The notes: generated from the sequence alone by a model not told the origin. A DNA stretch of 64,000 nt from Amycolatopsis vastitatis (GCF_002234595.1 NZ_NMUL01000008.1:62001-126000); one strand, 5' to 3'; shown: positions 1 through 7,849, counted from the first letter of the stretch. Program-made: numbers and translations.

Positions 1-122
1 GAACCAGTCCGGGCGGCGAGCACTCAACGCGACAACCCGGCTACTTTCGAACGCAACAACAGAGGCGAACCGAGAGCCGCCGGACGCAGCAGGCGGCGTC
101 AGCGGCGATGCAACCCGCGCCT
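1..122. other. Unassigned left edge
   Basis: No convincing coding frame or RNA signature is visible in the first 122 bases. Any gene ending here would have to enter from outside the window. Confidence 0.4.
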
Positions 123-162
123 CGCTGACGAAGCCGCACCCAGCGGCACGGCTTCGTCAGCG
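123..162 (-). terminator. Hairpin downstream of lsr2
   Basis: A perfect 14-bp stem (CGCTGACGAAGCCG at 123-136, its complement at 149-162) encloses a 12-nt loop. It begins about 45 bases past the lsr2 stop codon, in the direction of lsr2 transcription, which fits an intrinsic terminator. There is no clear U-tract, as is common in high-GC actinomycetes. Confidence 0.55.
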
Positions 163-206
163 CGCTCCGGCACCACAGCGCGGCTTGGTCAGCACGCGGG
201 CACGGC

Positions 207-617
207 TCAAGACTTCTTGCGAGAGGCCCGCCTGCGCGCCGGCTTGGCTTCGGCGGGCTCGGCCTGCGCGGCCTGGTCGGCTTCGAAGCCGGCGATGATC
301 TCGCTGGACAGCCGGCCCCGCTCGGCGACCTCGTAGCCGTTGGCCTGGGCCCATTCCCGGATCTGCCGGTTGCGCTCGCGGTCGGTGCCCGAGCCGGACG
401 GCCCCGCCAGCGTCTGGCCGGTCGCGAGGCGGACCTTGCGGCCGCCGATGCGGCGCGCGGCCCCGACGTAGCGGGCGAGCTCGTCTCGCAGCGCGGAAGC
501 GTTGTCCTCGGACAGGTCGATTTCGTAGGTCACGCCGTCGAGACTGAAGGGGACGGTCTGCGAAGCCTCGCTCCCGTCGAGATCGTCCACCATCTGGACT
601 TGCACCCGTTGCGCCAT
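207..617 (-). CDS. lsr2: Lsr2 nucleoid-associated protein
   Basis: 136 aa. Lsr2 is the actinobacterial H-NS-like protein that bridges DNA and silences AT-rich, often acquired, genes. The N-terminal dimerisation domain (about residues 1-65, starting MAQRVQVQMVDDLDGSEA) is followed by a basic, disordered linker and the C-terminal DNA-binding domain, where the IREWAQANGYEVAERGRLS segment carries the usual REWA helix. The ATG at 617 is chosen because the known family N-terminus starts exactly there, although the frame stays open to 818. A short Lys/Arg/Ala tail ends the protein. The gene is monocistronic, with a hairpin behind it. Confidence 0.96.
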   Translation of the reverse strand: MAQRVQVQMVDDLDGSEASQTVPFSLDGVTYEIDLSEDNASALRDELARYVGAARRIGGRKVRLATGQTLAGPSGSGTDRERNRQIREWAQANGYEVAERGRLSSEIIAGFEADQAAQAEPAEAKPARRRASRKKS

Positions 618-780
618 GGTTCTTCGTTCCTCATCTTCTCCAGAACACGGTCGGACAGACCCTAACCTGTCGAATCTCGTCCGGCACGCGCGACACCCGT
701 GAAGCGTCCACAATGGCCGCCCGGGCGAGTGGGTCGCCCGGGTCCAGGGTGACCGCAACGGAGCCGAAATGCTCGCCGTC

Positions 781-809
781 TTGTCGAATATTTGTATTTG
801 TGATATGCT
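781..809 (+). promoter_or_regulatory. Putative sigma-70-type promoter for the methyltransferase
   Basis: TTGTCG at 781-786, a 17-bp spacer and TATGCT at 804-809 form a good -35/-10 pair in a locally AT-rich stretch. The ATG of the methyltransferase lies 26 bases downstream of the -10. An AT-rich patch next to lsr2 could also be an Lsr2 target; that part is inference. Confidence 0.45.
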
Positions 810-835
810 CGGAATCAAATCGGTACCGTGACGGG

Positions 836-1726
836 ATGACGACCGACGATTTTCCCGCCAATACTCCCCGCGCCAGCCGCACCGCCTTCACCGCGGCCGC
901 CGCACGGGCGGCACATTTGCTCGTCGACGCCGAGCCGTTCATCTTCTCCGACACCCTCGCCGCGGCACTTCTCGGCGACCAGGCCGAGGAACTCCTGGCC
1001 TACCACCGGCTCCACGATACCCATCCGGTCCTCGCCGGCGCCCGCGCCGAGGCGGTGTGCCGCAGCCGCTTCGCCGAGGAACGGCTTACCCGCGTCAATT
1101 CTGGTATAGACCAGTATCTGATTTTGGGCGCCGGGCTCGATTCCTTCGCCTATCGGACCCCGCCGGGCCGATTCCGGGTGTTCGAGGTCGACCATCCGGC
1201 GACCCAGACGGTGAAACGGGAACTGCTCGACGGCGCCGGGGTCGCCGTTCCGGCTTCGGTCACCTTCGTCCCGGTCGACTTCGAAACCGACCCGCTCCGG
1301 GAATGTGCCGTCCAGAGTGGACTCGACCCGTTTCGCCCCGTGTTCGTGAGCTGGCTCGGTGTCACCATGTACCTGACGCGCGAGGCGGTTGCCGGCACAT
1401 TGGCTCAGCTCGGCGGTTTCGCGCCGGGATCGGAAATCGTCGCCGACCACCTGCTGCCCGCACAGCTGCGCGACGCGGCCGGAAACGGCTACGCCGAGGC
1501 GGTCGGGCCGGTGGCCGCCGGGCAGGGCGAGCCGTGGCGCACCTTCCTCTCGCCCGCGGACCTGGCCGGCCTCCTGCGTGCGGCCGGGTTCGAGGTCGTC
1601 GGCCAAGCCGGGCAACGGGACAGCGTCGCCCCGCGGCTGTGGCGCCGCACCGACGCGCTGCGGCCCGCCGCCCTTTCCGCGCTGACCCACGCGCGCATTC
1701 CCCACCGCTCCGGCGGCGGGAGCTGA
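836..1726 (+). CDS. LCMT/PPM1-type SAM-dependent methyltransferase
   Basis: 296 aa. It resembles the actinobacterial class I SAM-dependent O-methyltransferases of the leucine carboxyl methyltransferase fold (Mycobacterium 'putative S-adenosyl-L-methionine-dependent methyltransferase' group). Visible motifs are the N-terminal TAFTAAAARAAH region, the SAM-binding YLILGAGLDSFAYR (about residues 95-108) and the acidic FEVDHPATQ strand that binds the SAM ribose. The substrate cannot be read from sequence. The ATG at 836 gives the usual family N-terminus, and a promoter-like pair sits just before it. The gene is convergent with dinB, with only 12 bases between the stops. Confidence 0.85.
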   Translation: MTTDDFPANTPRASRTAFTAAAARAAHLLVDAEPFIFSDTLAAALLGDQAEELLAYHRLHDTHPVLAGARAEAVCRSRFAEERLTRVNSGIDQYLILGAGLDSFAYRTPPGRFRVFEVDHPATQTVKRELLDGAGVAVPASVTFVPVDFETDPLRECAVQSGLDPFRPVFVSWLGVTMYLTREAVAGTLAQLGGFAPGSEIVADHLLPAQLRDAAGNGYAEAVGPVAAGQGEPWRTFLSPADLAGLLRAAGFEVVGQAGQRDSVAPRLWRRTDALRPAALSALTHARIPHRSGGGS

Positions 1727-1738
1727 ACGCTCGTCCGC

Positions 1739-2929
1739 TCAGTCGGGCAGCATCGGCATTTCGAGGTCGTCCGGGCGGCCGAGCAGGACCGCCCGGGTGA
1801 CCGCGGCCTTCCCGAACCGGTCCCGCACCGCGTCCAGCGCGGTGTCGAGCTCGCTCGCCCGCTGCTGCTCGAACGGCAGGGCGAGCTGGAACGGGTTTTC
1901 GTCGGCCAGGTTGGACAGCGCGGCGCCCAGCAGGGTGATCCCGCGGTCGGCGATCAGCGGCAGCGCCGCGACGAGCAGCTCCCGGGCCGCGGCGAGCAGC
2001 ACGCCGGTGCCCGCCGTCGGCTCGTTCAGCGTGTGCGAGCGGGTGACGCGGGAGAAGTCGGCGAAGCGCAGGCGGATCGTCACCGTCCGGCAGACGCGGC
2101 GGGCCGCGCGCAACCGGCGCGCGATCCGGTCGATCAGCGCCACCAGCACCACGTCGAGCTCGGCCGGCGTCCGCCTGCCGCGCCCGAGGGCCCGCTGGGC
2201 GCCGATCGAGCGCCGCCGCCTGCCGATCTCGACGCGGCGCGGGTCCTCGTTGTGCGCCAGGTGGTGCAGGTGCGTCCCGGCGCCCCGGCCGAGCAGCCCG
2301 ACCAGGTCCACCTGCTCCGACGCGGCGAGCTGGCCCACCGTCGCGATGCCCCGGGCGCGCAGCTTCTCCGCGGTGACCTTGCCGACGCCCCACAGCGCCG
2401 AAACCGGCAGCGGGTGCAGGAACTCCAGCTCGGCGTCGTGCGGCACGACGAGCAGGCCGTCCGGCTTGGCCACGCGGCTGGCGACCTTGGCGAGGAACTT
2501 CGTCCTCGCCACCCCGACGGTGATCGGCAGCCCGGTTCGCTCGGCGACCGCGGCACGCAGCCGTTCGGCGATGTGGCTCGGCCGCCCGCCGATCCTGGCC
2601 AGCCCGCCGACGTCGAGGAACGCTTCGTCGATCGAGAGACCTTCCACCCACGGCGTGGTGTCGTGGAAGACCTCGAACACCGCCCGGCTGGCGGCCAGGT
2701 AGGCCGACATCCGCGGTCGCACGACGACGGCGTGCGGGCAGAGCTTCCTGGCCTGCGCGCCCCCCATCGCGGTGCGCACGCCGTAGGCCTTGGCCTCGTA
2801 GCTCGCCGCCAGCACCACCCCGCCGCCGACGATCACCGGCCGTCCCTTCAGCGCCGGATCGTCGCGCTGCTCGACCGACGCGTAGAACGAATCGAGGTCG
2901 GCGTGCAGGATGGGCCCCTCGTCCTCCAT
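1739..2929 (-). CDS. dinB: DNA polymerase IV (Y-family translesion polymerase)
   Basis: 396 aa. Y-family polymerases copy damaged DNA at the cost of fidelity. The protein shows the catalytic HADLDSFYASVE motif (acidic residues D11 and D13) and the second metal site SIDEAFLDV (D101, E102). These are followed by the thumb helix-hairpin-helix and the little-finger domain up to the C-terminus. Length is typical for DinB. The ATG at 2929 follows a perfect LexA-type palindrome by one base, so transcription is almost certainly part of the SOS response and the mRNA may have little or no leader. No beta-clamp motif could be assigned with confidence. Confidence 0.96.
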   Translation of the reverse strand: MEDEGPILHADLDSFYASVEQRDDPALKGRPVIVGGGVVLAASYEAKAYGVRTAMGGAQARKLCPHAVVVRPRMSAYLAASRAVFEVFHDTTPWVEGLSIDEAFLDVGGLARIGGRPSHIAERLRAAVAERTGLPITVGVARTKFLAKVASRVAKPDGLLVVPHDAELEFLHPLPVSALWGVGKVTAEKLRARGIATVGQLAASEQVDLVGLLGRGAGTHLHHLAHNEDPRRVEIGRRRRSIGAQRALGRGRRTPAELDVVLVALIDRIARRLRAARRVCRTVTIRLRFADFSRVTRSHTLNEPTAGTGVLLAAARELLVAALPLIADRGITLLGAALSNLADENPFQLALPFEQQRASELDTALDAVRDRFGKAAVTRAVLLGRPDDLEMPMLPD

Positions 2930-2930
2930 A

Positions 2931-2942
2931 GAACATATGTTC
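2931..2942 (-). promoter_or_regulatory. LexA/SOS box of dinB
   Basis: GAACATATGTTC is a perfect 12-bp palindrome matching the Gram-positive/actinobacterial LexA consensus GAAC-N4-GTTC. It lies one base upstream of the dinB start codon, so LexA bound here would block the promoter or the very start of the gene. Confidence 0.85.
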
Positions 2943-3085
2943 GCATACCCGGGGGCCGAAGTCCGCTCGTCCGCCCGCCGCGGGTGACCCGCCGCCGACC
3001 GAAATTGCGCGTTTTCCCGGTTGTCGGCGCTCTGTGGCCGCGCTCACACTCGAAGAGAGCGAACGACCCGACCACTGGGGGCGAC

Positions 3086-3505
3086 ATGACCGAGAAGTGC
3101 CGATGCGGCGACCACCACGCGTGGGCCGCACCGAATCCGCAGGACCGGCCCACCGCGGCGCGGCAGCCGCTGCTGGCCTCGACGCTGGCGCGGGAAGACC
3201 GCGTGGAGGACACCGGCGGCCTCGACCCGACCGACCGCGTCACCTGCCGCACGCACCGCCGCTGGCTGCACGAATGCGTGGCGTCCCCGGTGCACACGAA
3301 CCCGGCCATCGGGTACCGCTGGTGCCGCCGCTGCGACCACCAGGCACTGGTCGCGGTGGACGAGCTGACCGGCGACGTGGCCATCCACTGCGGGCTCTGC
3401 GGCCGCACCCCGCGCAGCCGCGCGAACCAGGACCTCGTCGAGCTGTGCCGGCGCAGCCTCGCCCTGGCCCGCGCGGGCCGGTTCCCGGAGACCGCCGTCG
3501 CTTGA
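3086..3505 (+). CDS. Cys/His-rich hypothetical protein, probable zinc-binding
   Basis: 139 aa, not recognised. A short CRCGDHH motif near the N-terminus is followed by a C-x2-H...H-E-C segment (CRTHRRWLHEC, about residues 59-69), then CRRC and CGLCGRTP pairs at about residues 87-116. This spacing suggests one or two structural zinc sites. No catalytic motif is visible. The ATG follows GGGGGCGAC, a usable ribosome binding site. It is read in the same direction as the 2H phosphoesterase 16 bases downstream, so the two may be cotranscribed. Function is unknown. Confidence 0.7.
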   Translation: MTEKCRCGDHHAWAAPNPQDRPTAARQPLLASTLAREDRVEDTGGLDPTDRVTCRTHRRWLHECVASPVHTNPAIGYRWCRRCDHQALVAVDELTGDVAIHCGLCGRTPRSRANQDLVELCRRSLALARAGRFPETAVA

Positions 3506-3521
3506 CTGCCATGATGCGGAG

Positions 3522-4034
3522 GTGCCCGATCCCGGAACCACCGCGCTGCTGATCCTGCTGCCCGCCGCCGAACCCGCACTGGCCGCCGCCCGGCGCGTCG
3601 ACCCCGCCCTGGTCCGCCCCGGCCTGGCCGCGCACGTGACGGCGCTGTACCCGTTCCTGCCGGACGGTGAGCTGACCGACGACGTCGCCACCGCGATCCG
3701 CGAGCTGGCGGCGGCCGTCCCGCCGGTCGAGGTGCGGCTCGGCGAGTTCCTGACCAGGCCCGGCTTCGCGGCCATCCCGGCTCCCGCGCTCCAGCCCGTC
3801 ACCGACGCGGTGTGCGCGCGCTGGCCGGAAGTGCCGCCGTACGGTGGCCGGTTCGGTCTGCGGCCACCAGCGCACGTGACCGTCGCCATGGGCGGTGACG
3901 AAGAGACCCTCGAGCGGGTGGCTCACGAGGTCCGGCCCCTGCTTCCGCTGACCGACCGGGCGGAGGCGCTGCGGCTGGTGGCCCTCACCGAGGACGGCTG
4001 GGTGTCCCGGCTCGAGGCGCCGTTCGGCGGCTGA
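3522..4034 (+). CDS. 2'-5' RNA ligase / 2H phosphoesterase family protein
   Basis: 170 aa. The two-histidine (2H) superfamily signature is present twice: HVTALYP (H38, T40) and HVTVAMG (H118, T120), the expected pair of H-x-T motifs that form the active site. Family members act on 2'-5' or cyclic phosphodiester bonds in RNA or nucleotides; the substrate here is unknown. The GTG at 3522 is the only reasonable start before the first motif. The GGAGG at 3518-3522 overlaps it, so initiation may be weak, leaderless or coupled to the preceding gene. Confidence 0.82.
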   Translation: MPDPGTTALLILLPAAEPALAAARRVDPALVRPGLAAHVTALYPFLPDGELTDDVATAIRELAAAVPPVEVRLGEFLTRPGFAAIPAPALQPVTDAVCARWPEVPPYGGRFGLRPPAHVTVAMGGDEETLERVAHEVRPLLPLTDRAEALRLVALTEDGWVSRLEAPFGG

Positions 4035-4050
4035 CCGGAAAGGCGGGTGG

Positions 4051-5136
4051 TCACCGCGGCGAGCCCGGTGTCCAGTCCGCCGTCGTGGTGTCCAGCTTTC
4101 GGTACGCGCCGGCGATCGCCCGCAGCCGGGCCACGTCCGCGGCGAACGGTTCGCCCCCGGCGGTGGGCGGCTCGGCTTCCCCCCGCTCGTCCGGAAGGTC
4201 GCGCACCAGTCTCGCCGCGGCCGCCGGAGGCAGGTCCGGGGTCACGCCGGCCAGGATCAGGCCGTCGTTCGTCTCGCTCATCGCCGTCAAGAGGCGCTCG
4301 CGGCGGGACCGGCCGCCCGGGTCGATGCGGGCGATCTCCGGGAACCGCCGCGTCAGGTGCGTTCGCAGGGGACGCAGCACGCGCAGTGTCCGGGCGTCGC
4401 GGCGGGCCGCCAGCAGGCCCGGGACCGCCGGGATCGTCAGCCCCACCACGATCAGGAGCACCGAGACCGCCGGGAAGCCGACGTCGAGGGTGCACGGCAG
4501 CGTCGAGAACGGCCCCCGGCACAACGCCTTCGCCGGGTGGTCGTCCTGGAGGGCGCGGATCGTCGCGACGACCTTCCCGGCGAGATAGGCCACCGCGAAC
4601 GCCGAGGCCAGCAGCAACAGCGCCAGCCCCGCGCGCAGCGCGCCGCCGCTCGCCCGGATCGTCACCGCCGCCACCACGCCGATGTCGAGGACCGCGAACC
4701 CGAGGTAGACGGTGTAGGTGAAGACGTAGACGACCAGCGTCGGGTGGGTGCGGTACAGCTCGTCGAACACGCCGATGCCGCGGGGCAGGTCCGGGGTGCT
4801 GAAGAACATCACCGCCAGCAGGGTCAACGCCGTCGCCAGCGCCACCAGCCGGGTGCGCCGGCCGCGGTCGCGGGTGCCGCTGATCTCCGCGACGGTCAGG
4901 CCGATGCCGTAGGCCGCGACCATCGTCGCCAGGTTCGACAACAGCCGCCCGAGGCTCGGGTAGACCTCGCTCTCGACGAGCTGGGCACGGTTGGCGAGGA
5001 AGCAGAACGCCGCGCCCAGCGCGATGAGCGAGACGGCCAGGCCCGCGCCCGCGCCGGTGCGCCGCGCGCGGACGGCCCGCCAGATGCCGGCGAACAGCGC
5101 GAACAGCCCGACTCCGACGAAAAGTATGTCGATCAC
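4051..5136 (-). CDS. Multi-pass membrane protein of the MAB_1171c/DUF6545 type
   Basis: 361 aa. About seven hydrophobic segments fill residues 1-235 (starting IDILFVGVGLFALFAGIW), followed by a charged cytoplasmic-type tail of roughly 120 residues. This layout and the neighbouring xre and ImmA-type genes match the actinobacterial family annotated as MAB_1171c putative transporter (DUF6545). Transport has not been demonstrated for the family as far as I know. It starts 9 bases after the peptidase stop, so it is the last gene of a three-gene operon. A role as membrane sensor or target of the peptidase is equally possible. Confidence 0.72.
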   Translation of the reverse strand: MIDILFVGVGLFALFAGIWRAVRARRTGAGAGLAVSLIALGAAFCFLANRAQLVESEVYPSLGRLLSNLATMVAAYGIGLTVAEISGTRDRGRRTRLVALATALTLLAVMFFSTPDLPRGIGVFDELYRTHPTLVVYVFTYTVYLGFAVLDIGVVAAVTIRASGGALRAGLALLLLASAFAVAYLAGKVVATIRALQDDHPAKALCRGPFSTLPCTLDVGFPAVSVLLIVVGLTIPAVPGLLAARRDARTLRVLRPLRTHLTRRFPEIARIDPGGRSRRERLLTAMSETNDGLILAGVTPDLPPAAAARLVRDLPDERGEAEPPTAGGEPFAADVARLRAIAGAYRKLDTTTADWTPGSPR

Positions 5137-5145
5137 GGGACACGA

Positions 5146-5736
5146 CTATCCCAGCAACGCCGCCAGCCGCCGGGCCTGGTCGGCCGCCCGGCCGGACGCG
5201 CCCGGCTGAACGGCGGGCGGCTCGCTCGTCGCCGCGCTCATCAGCAGGACGGCGATCAGCTCGGCCTCGTACTCGTCGGCACCGGACGTGACGCGGGTGA
5301 GCAGGTGCGACAACGCCCGCGGCGCCAGGTCCGGGGCGAGCTCGGCGGCTTCCGACTCCGACAGCAGGCAGGCGCCTGTGTGCGCACACAGCAAGTGGGC
5401 CAGCTCGTGGGCGATGATGTGGTCCTGGTGCAGCGCCGATGTGTGCCCGGTGTAGGCGATCAGGTCGTAGTCCGGGCGGGCCTGCCAGGCCCCGGACGGC
5501 TGACCGGGCCGGTGGGCGACCGGCACGAGGTCGATCTCGCGCCCGCGCCAGGCTTCGAGGCGGTCGACCCAGGCGTTCATCGACCACGGCCGCGGCAGCG
5601 GGACGGCGGCCAGCACCGTCCGCACGCGTTCCCGGGCCCGTTCGCGGAGCTCCGCCAGGCCGCGCTCGTCGATGGGTCCTCCCCGCTCCCCGGGCGCCAG
5701 CCGGGTGCACCGGGGCGCGATCACGGACGGGGTCAT
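5146..5736 (-). CDS. ImmA/IrrE-type zinc metallopeptidase
   Basis: 196 aa. The gluzincin-type HELAH motif (H110, E111, H114) in the context HIIAHELAHLLCAH marks the ImmA/IrrE peptidase class. Known members cleave DNA-binding repressors such as ImmR or DdrO, switching on phage, ICE or damage genes. It lies 19 bases behind an xre regulator and 9 before a membrane protein, so the likely arrangement is regulator, protease and membrane partner in one transcript. That the regulator is the substrate is inference from family precedent. An alternative is a housekeeping peptidase role unrelated to the regulator. Confidence 0.8.
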   Translation of the reverse strand: MTPSVIAPRCTRLAPGERGGPIDERGLAELRERARERVRTVLAAVPLPRPWSMNAWVDRLEAWRGREIDLVPVAHRPGQPSGAWQARPDYDLIAYTGHTSALHQDHIIAHELAHLLCAHTGACLLSESEAAELAPDLAPRALSHLLTRVTSGADEYEAELIAVLLMSAATSEPPAVQPGASGRAADQARRLAALLG

Positions 5737-5755
5737 CGTAGCCGAGGCGGCCGGA

Positions 5756-6190
5756 TCACTCCGGCTTCCGGCGCCTGCCCTCCCGGTGCCGGGTGTCGTC
5801 GTAGCTGCTGAGCTGGTCCAGCAGCGCCGTCACCGTTTCGCGGTCGCGGGGCGAGAGCCGCATGGCCCGCTGCGCCAGGTTGCGCGCCTCGCTGTCGCGC
5901 CACGCCACGACGTCCTCGACCTGCCGGTCGACCTGCCCGGCGACCTGCTCGTCGAAGAAGTAGGTCACCGGCACGCCGAAGAACTGGGCGAGGGCCTGGA
6001 TGTGCGAGCGCTTGGGGTCCTTGCGCGCCCCGACGGCGAGCTGCTGCACGTGGGTCGCCGACATCGTCACGCCGGTCTGCTCGGCGACGCCGTGCGCGAT
6101 CTCCCGGTAGGAGTACGGCTTGCGGTCCGGCGGGTGCACGGTCGCGATCAAGTGCGCCAGCCGTTCGGCGAAACTGCGCTCTTCGCTCAC
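5756..6190 (-). CDS. XRE-family transcriptional regulator
   Basis: 144 aa from the GTG at 6190. The N-terminal helix-turn-helix (SYREIAHGVAEQTGVTMSAT followed by HVQQLAVG, about residues 27-55) and the following ALAQFFGVPVTYFFDE are typical of actinobacterial XRE regulators, with some resemblance to EspR-type proteins. The C-terminal half is helical and may dimerise. It is first in the operon with the peptidase and membrane protein. Dyad and direct repeats lie between 6238 and 6312, 50-120 bases upstream, and are the obvious autoregulatory site. In-frame codons continue upstream of 6190, but the GTG gives a normal family N-terminus. Confidence 0.85.
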   Translation of the reverse strand: MSEERSFAERLAHLIATVHPPDRKPYSYREIAHGVAEQTGVTMSATHVQQLAVGARKDPKRSHIQALAQFFGVPVTYFFDEQVAGQVDRQVEDVVAWRDSEARNLAQRAMRLSPRDRETVTALLDQLSSYDDTRHREGRRRKPE

Positions 6191-6237
6191 CGCACCCCTA
6201 CTTTCGTCTATGAAAAGTGACACCCGACAGCGTAGCT

Positions 6238-6312
6238 GTTCCGAAAACTTGACACAGGATGTGCCGGAAAGACTACGATACTCGCGTTCGGTGTTTCGGA
6301 AACATGACACAG
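6238..6312. promoter_or_regulatory. Operator-like repeats upstream of xre
   Basis: Two 19-bp direct repeats, TTCCGAAAACTTGACACAG (6239-6257) and TTTCGGAAACATGACACAG (6294-6312), differ at three positions and are spaced 55 bp, about five helical turns. Each contains a dyad: GTTTCGGAAAC (6293-6303) is a perfect palindrome and GTTCCGAAAAC (6238-6248) is its degenerate copy. A shortened third copy, GAAAAGTGACAC, is at 6212-6223. On the plus strand TTGACA (6249-6254) and TACGAT (6274-6279) also look like a promoter. Confidence 0.55.
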
Positions 6313-6402
6313 AACCCGGGGTGGCGCAGCGGCCGCGGGGTGACTCACGTGGCCGCTGGGGGTGGCCACGCGCCCACCCCCAGCCCGCCGCGCCATCCCG
6401 TC

Positions 6403-7269
6403 TCAGCACGCTTCCTCCGGTCCGGACCGCGCGGGCCGGGAACCGCGACGCGAACCTCCGCCCGGCTGACCCGCCAGCAGCCGGCGCAGCGCCGCGGGTG
6501 TTTCGCCGGCGTGCTCGCGCACCGTGCGCGTCAGGTGTGCCTGGTCGGCGAACCCGAGGTCCGCCGCCAGATCCGCCAGCCGCCGCTCCCCCGCTTCCAG
6601 GCGGTCGAGCGCCCGGCCGACGCGGAGCCGGTTGCGGTAGCGCGTCAGCGAAACCCCCAGCTCGCGCGGGAAGGCGCGGCTCAGCCGGTACGGCGAGACA
6701 CCCAGCAGATCCGCCAGCGGAAACAGCCCGGCGGCCGCCGGGACGTCCGCCGCCAGCGCTTCGCGCGCGAGCGCCACCAAGGCGCGCTCGTCGGCGCGGC
6801 TCCCCCGATGCGGCGATGCGGGCGTAGGGGCCGTGGCCGCCTGGGTGACCGCCCGGCCCACCAGCACCAGCAGTTCCTCCGCCAGCCCGTAGCCCGGGTC
6901 GGCGGCCGAAGCCACCACGCGGCGGTGGGCGAGGTCGAGCGCGCCGTCGACGTACACCGTGGTGCGCGCGAGCCGGTCGCCCGCGAGCTGCCGCCAACGC
7001 GAAGCGCCGAAGGTCACCGACGTGCAGACGTCACCGCCCGCCGGGTGCGCGAACCGCTCTTCGTCCCCCGGCTCCGCGAGGTACGCCACCGTCGGGTCCG
7101 CGTCCGCCACGACGCCGCGGGCACGACGGCGGAACCGGCCCCGCCGCACGAGCACTATCCGGTGGCCCGCCGCCACCTCGGGCGGCGACCAGCCGGCGTG
7201 GTCCTCCGCGCACTTCACCACGCTGACGGCGTAACCGGGCCGCGCGGCGACTTCGACTGTTTCGAGCAC
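6403..7269 (-). CDS. AraC-family transcriptional regulator
   Basis: 288 aa from GTG 7269. The N-terminal half resembles the cupin-like sensor part of AraC proteins. The C-terminal third holds the double helix-turn-helix, including the LADLLGVSPYRLSRAFPRELG and LADLAADLGFADQAHLTRTVREHAG helices (about residues 195-270). The ligand is unknown. The frame is open to a TTG at 7314, so the start is uncertain by 15 codons. The GTG gives the commoner N-terminus. It is divergent from the VOC gene at 7378, which is a plausible target because the two share a 108-base intergenic region. Confidence 0.85.
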   Translation of the reverse strand: MLETVEVAARPGYAVSVVKCAEDHAGWSPPEVAAGHRIVLVRRGRFRRRARGVVADADPTVAYLAEPGDEERFAHPAGGDVCTSVTFGASRWRQLAGDRLARTTVYVDGALDLAHRRVVASAADPGYGLAEELLVLVGRAVTQAATAPTPASPHRGSRADERALVALAREALAADVPAAAGLFPLADLLGVSPYRLSRAFPRELGVSLTRYRNRLRVGRALDRLEAGERRLADLAADLGFADQAHLTRTVREHAGETPAALRRLLAGQPGGGSRRGSRPARSGPEEAC

Positions 7270-7377
7270 GAGCCGGACGGTACGCCGGGAGTCCGACAGT
7301 TTCCGGCGCCGCAAGGATCTTCAAGACCGCGGCTCCCGCGCCGGGCAGGCTGCCGGGCGAAGGAAAGGAGTCGGGAA

Positions 7378-7728
7378 ATGCCCGCGGAACTCACCACGCT
7401 CGTCCTCGACTGCGCCGACCCGGCGGCACTCGCCGCGTTCTACGCCAAGGCACTCGGCTGGGAGGTGACCTACTCGGACGACGACACCGTGCAGCTCGGC
7501 GGCGGCCCGGTGGGCCTCGGCTTCCAGCGTGTCGACGGCTACCGCGGCCCGGCGTGGCCGGACGACGCCAAGCACGCCCACCTCGACCTCCGGGTCGGCA
7601 ACCTGGAAGAAGCCGTCGCCCGGTTCCGGTCGCTCGGCGCGACGAAGCCGGACTTCCAGCCCGGGGGCGGCGACTGGGTCGTACTGGCCGACCCCGAAGG
7701 CCACCTGTTCTGCCTCATCCCGGGCTGA
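7378..7728 (+). CDS. VOC (glyoxalase/bleomycin-resistance fold) protein
   Basis: 116 aa. A single vicinal-oxygen-chelate domain: VLDCADPAALAAFYAKALGWEV at the N-terminus, HAHLDLRVGNLEEAVARF in the middle and LADPEGHLFCLIPG at the end. These give the usual metal-site positions (His near residue 62 and Glu near residue 110). Many such proteins are lyases, dioxygenases or sequestering proteins; the substrate cannot be told. The start follows a strong AGGAAAGGAG site. It may be controlled by the divergent AraC regulator. The 21-bp-period dyad array begins 18 bases after its stop. Confidence 0.85.
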   Translation: MPAELTTLVLDCADPAALAAFYAKALGWEVTYSDDDTVQLGGGPVGLGFQRVDGYRGPAWPDDAKHAHLDLRVGNLEEAVARFRSLGATKPDFQPGGGDWVVLADPEGHLFCLIPG

Positions 7729-7745
7729 GCGGCTTCACGGCAAGA

Positions 7746-7849
7746 GGTCGGCTCGCGTACCTGGACAGTCGGTTCGCGTACCGGAACAGTCGGCTCGCGA
7801 GCCGACCCTCCAGGTACGCGAGCCGACCGTCTGGGTACGCGAGCCGACC
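7746..7849. repeat. 21-bp-period dyad array, 104 bp, between convergent genes
   Basis: Near-complements fold around a single axis between 7797 and 7798. On the left, 21-bp units start at 7747 and 7768 (core GTCGGCTCGCGTACC, then GTCGGTTCGCGTACC). In the centre GTCGGCTCGCGAGCCGAC (7789-7806) is a perfect palindrome. On the right the inverted units (GGTACGCGAGCCGAC) recur at 21-bp steps. An 18-bp arm (7746-7763) is matched perfectly by 7811-7828. Folded as RNA it would make a hairpin of about 52 bp with a few mismatches. It sits between the convergent VOC and GH31 genes, so bidirectional termination is one role. Confidence 0.85.

Noticed and set aside
4051..6190. Phage, ICE or defence island around the ImmA-type peptidase
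   Set aside because: No integrase, excisionase, transfer or nuclease effector gene is near, and composition matches the surroundings.
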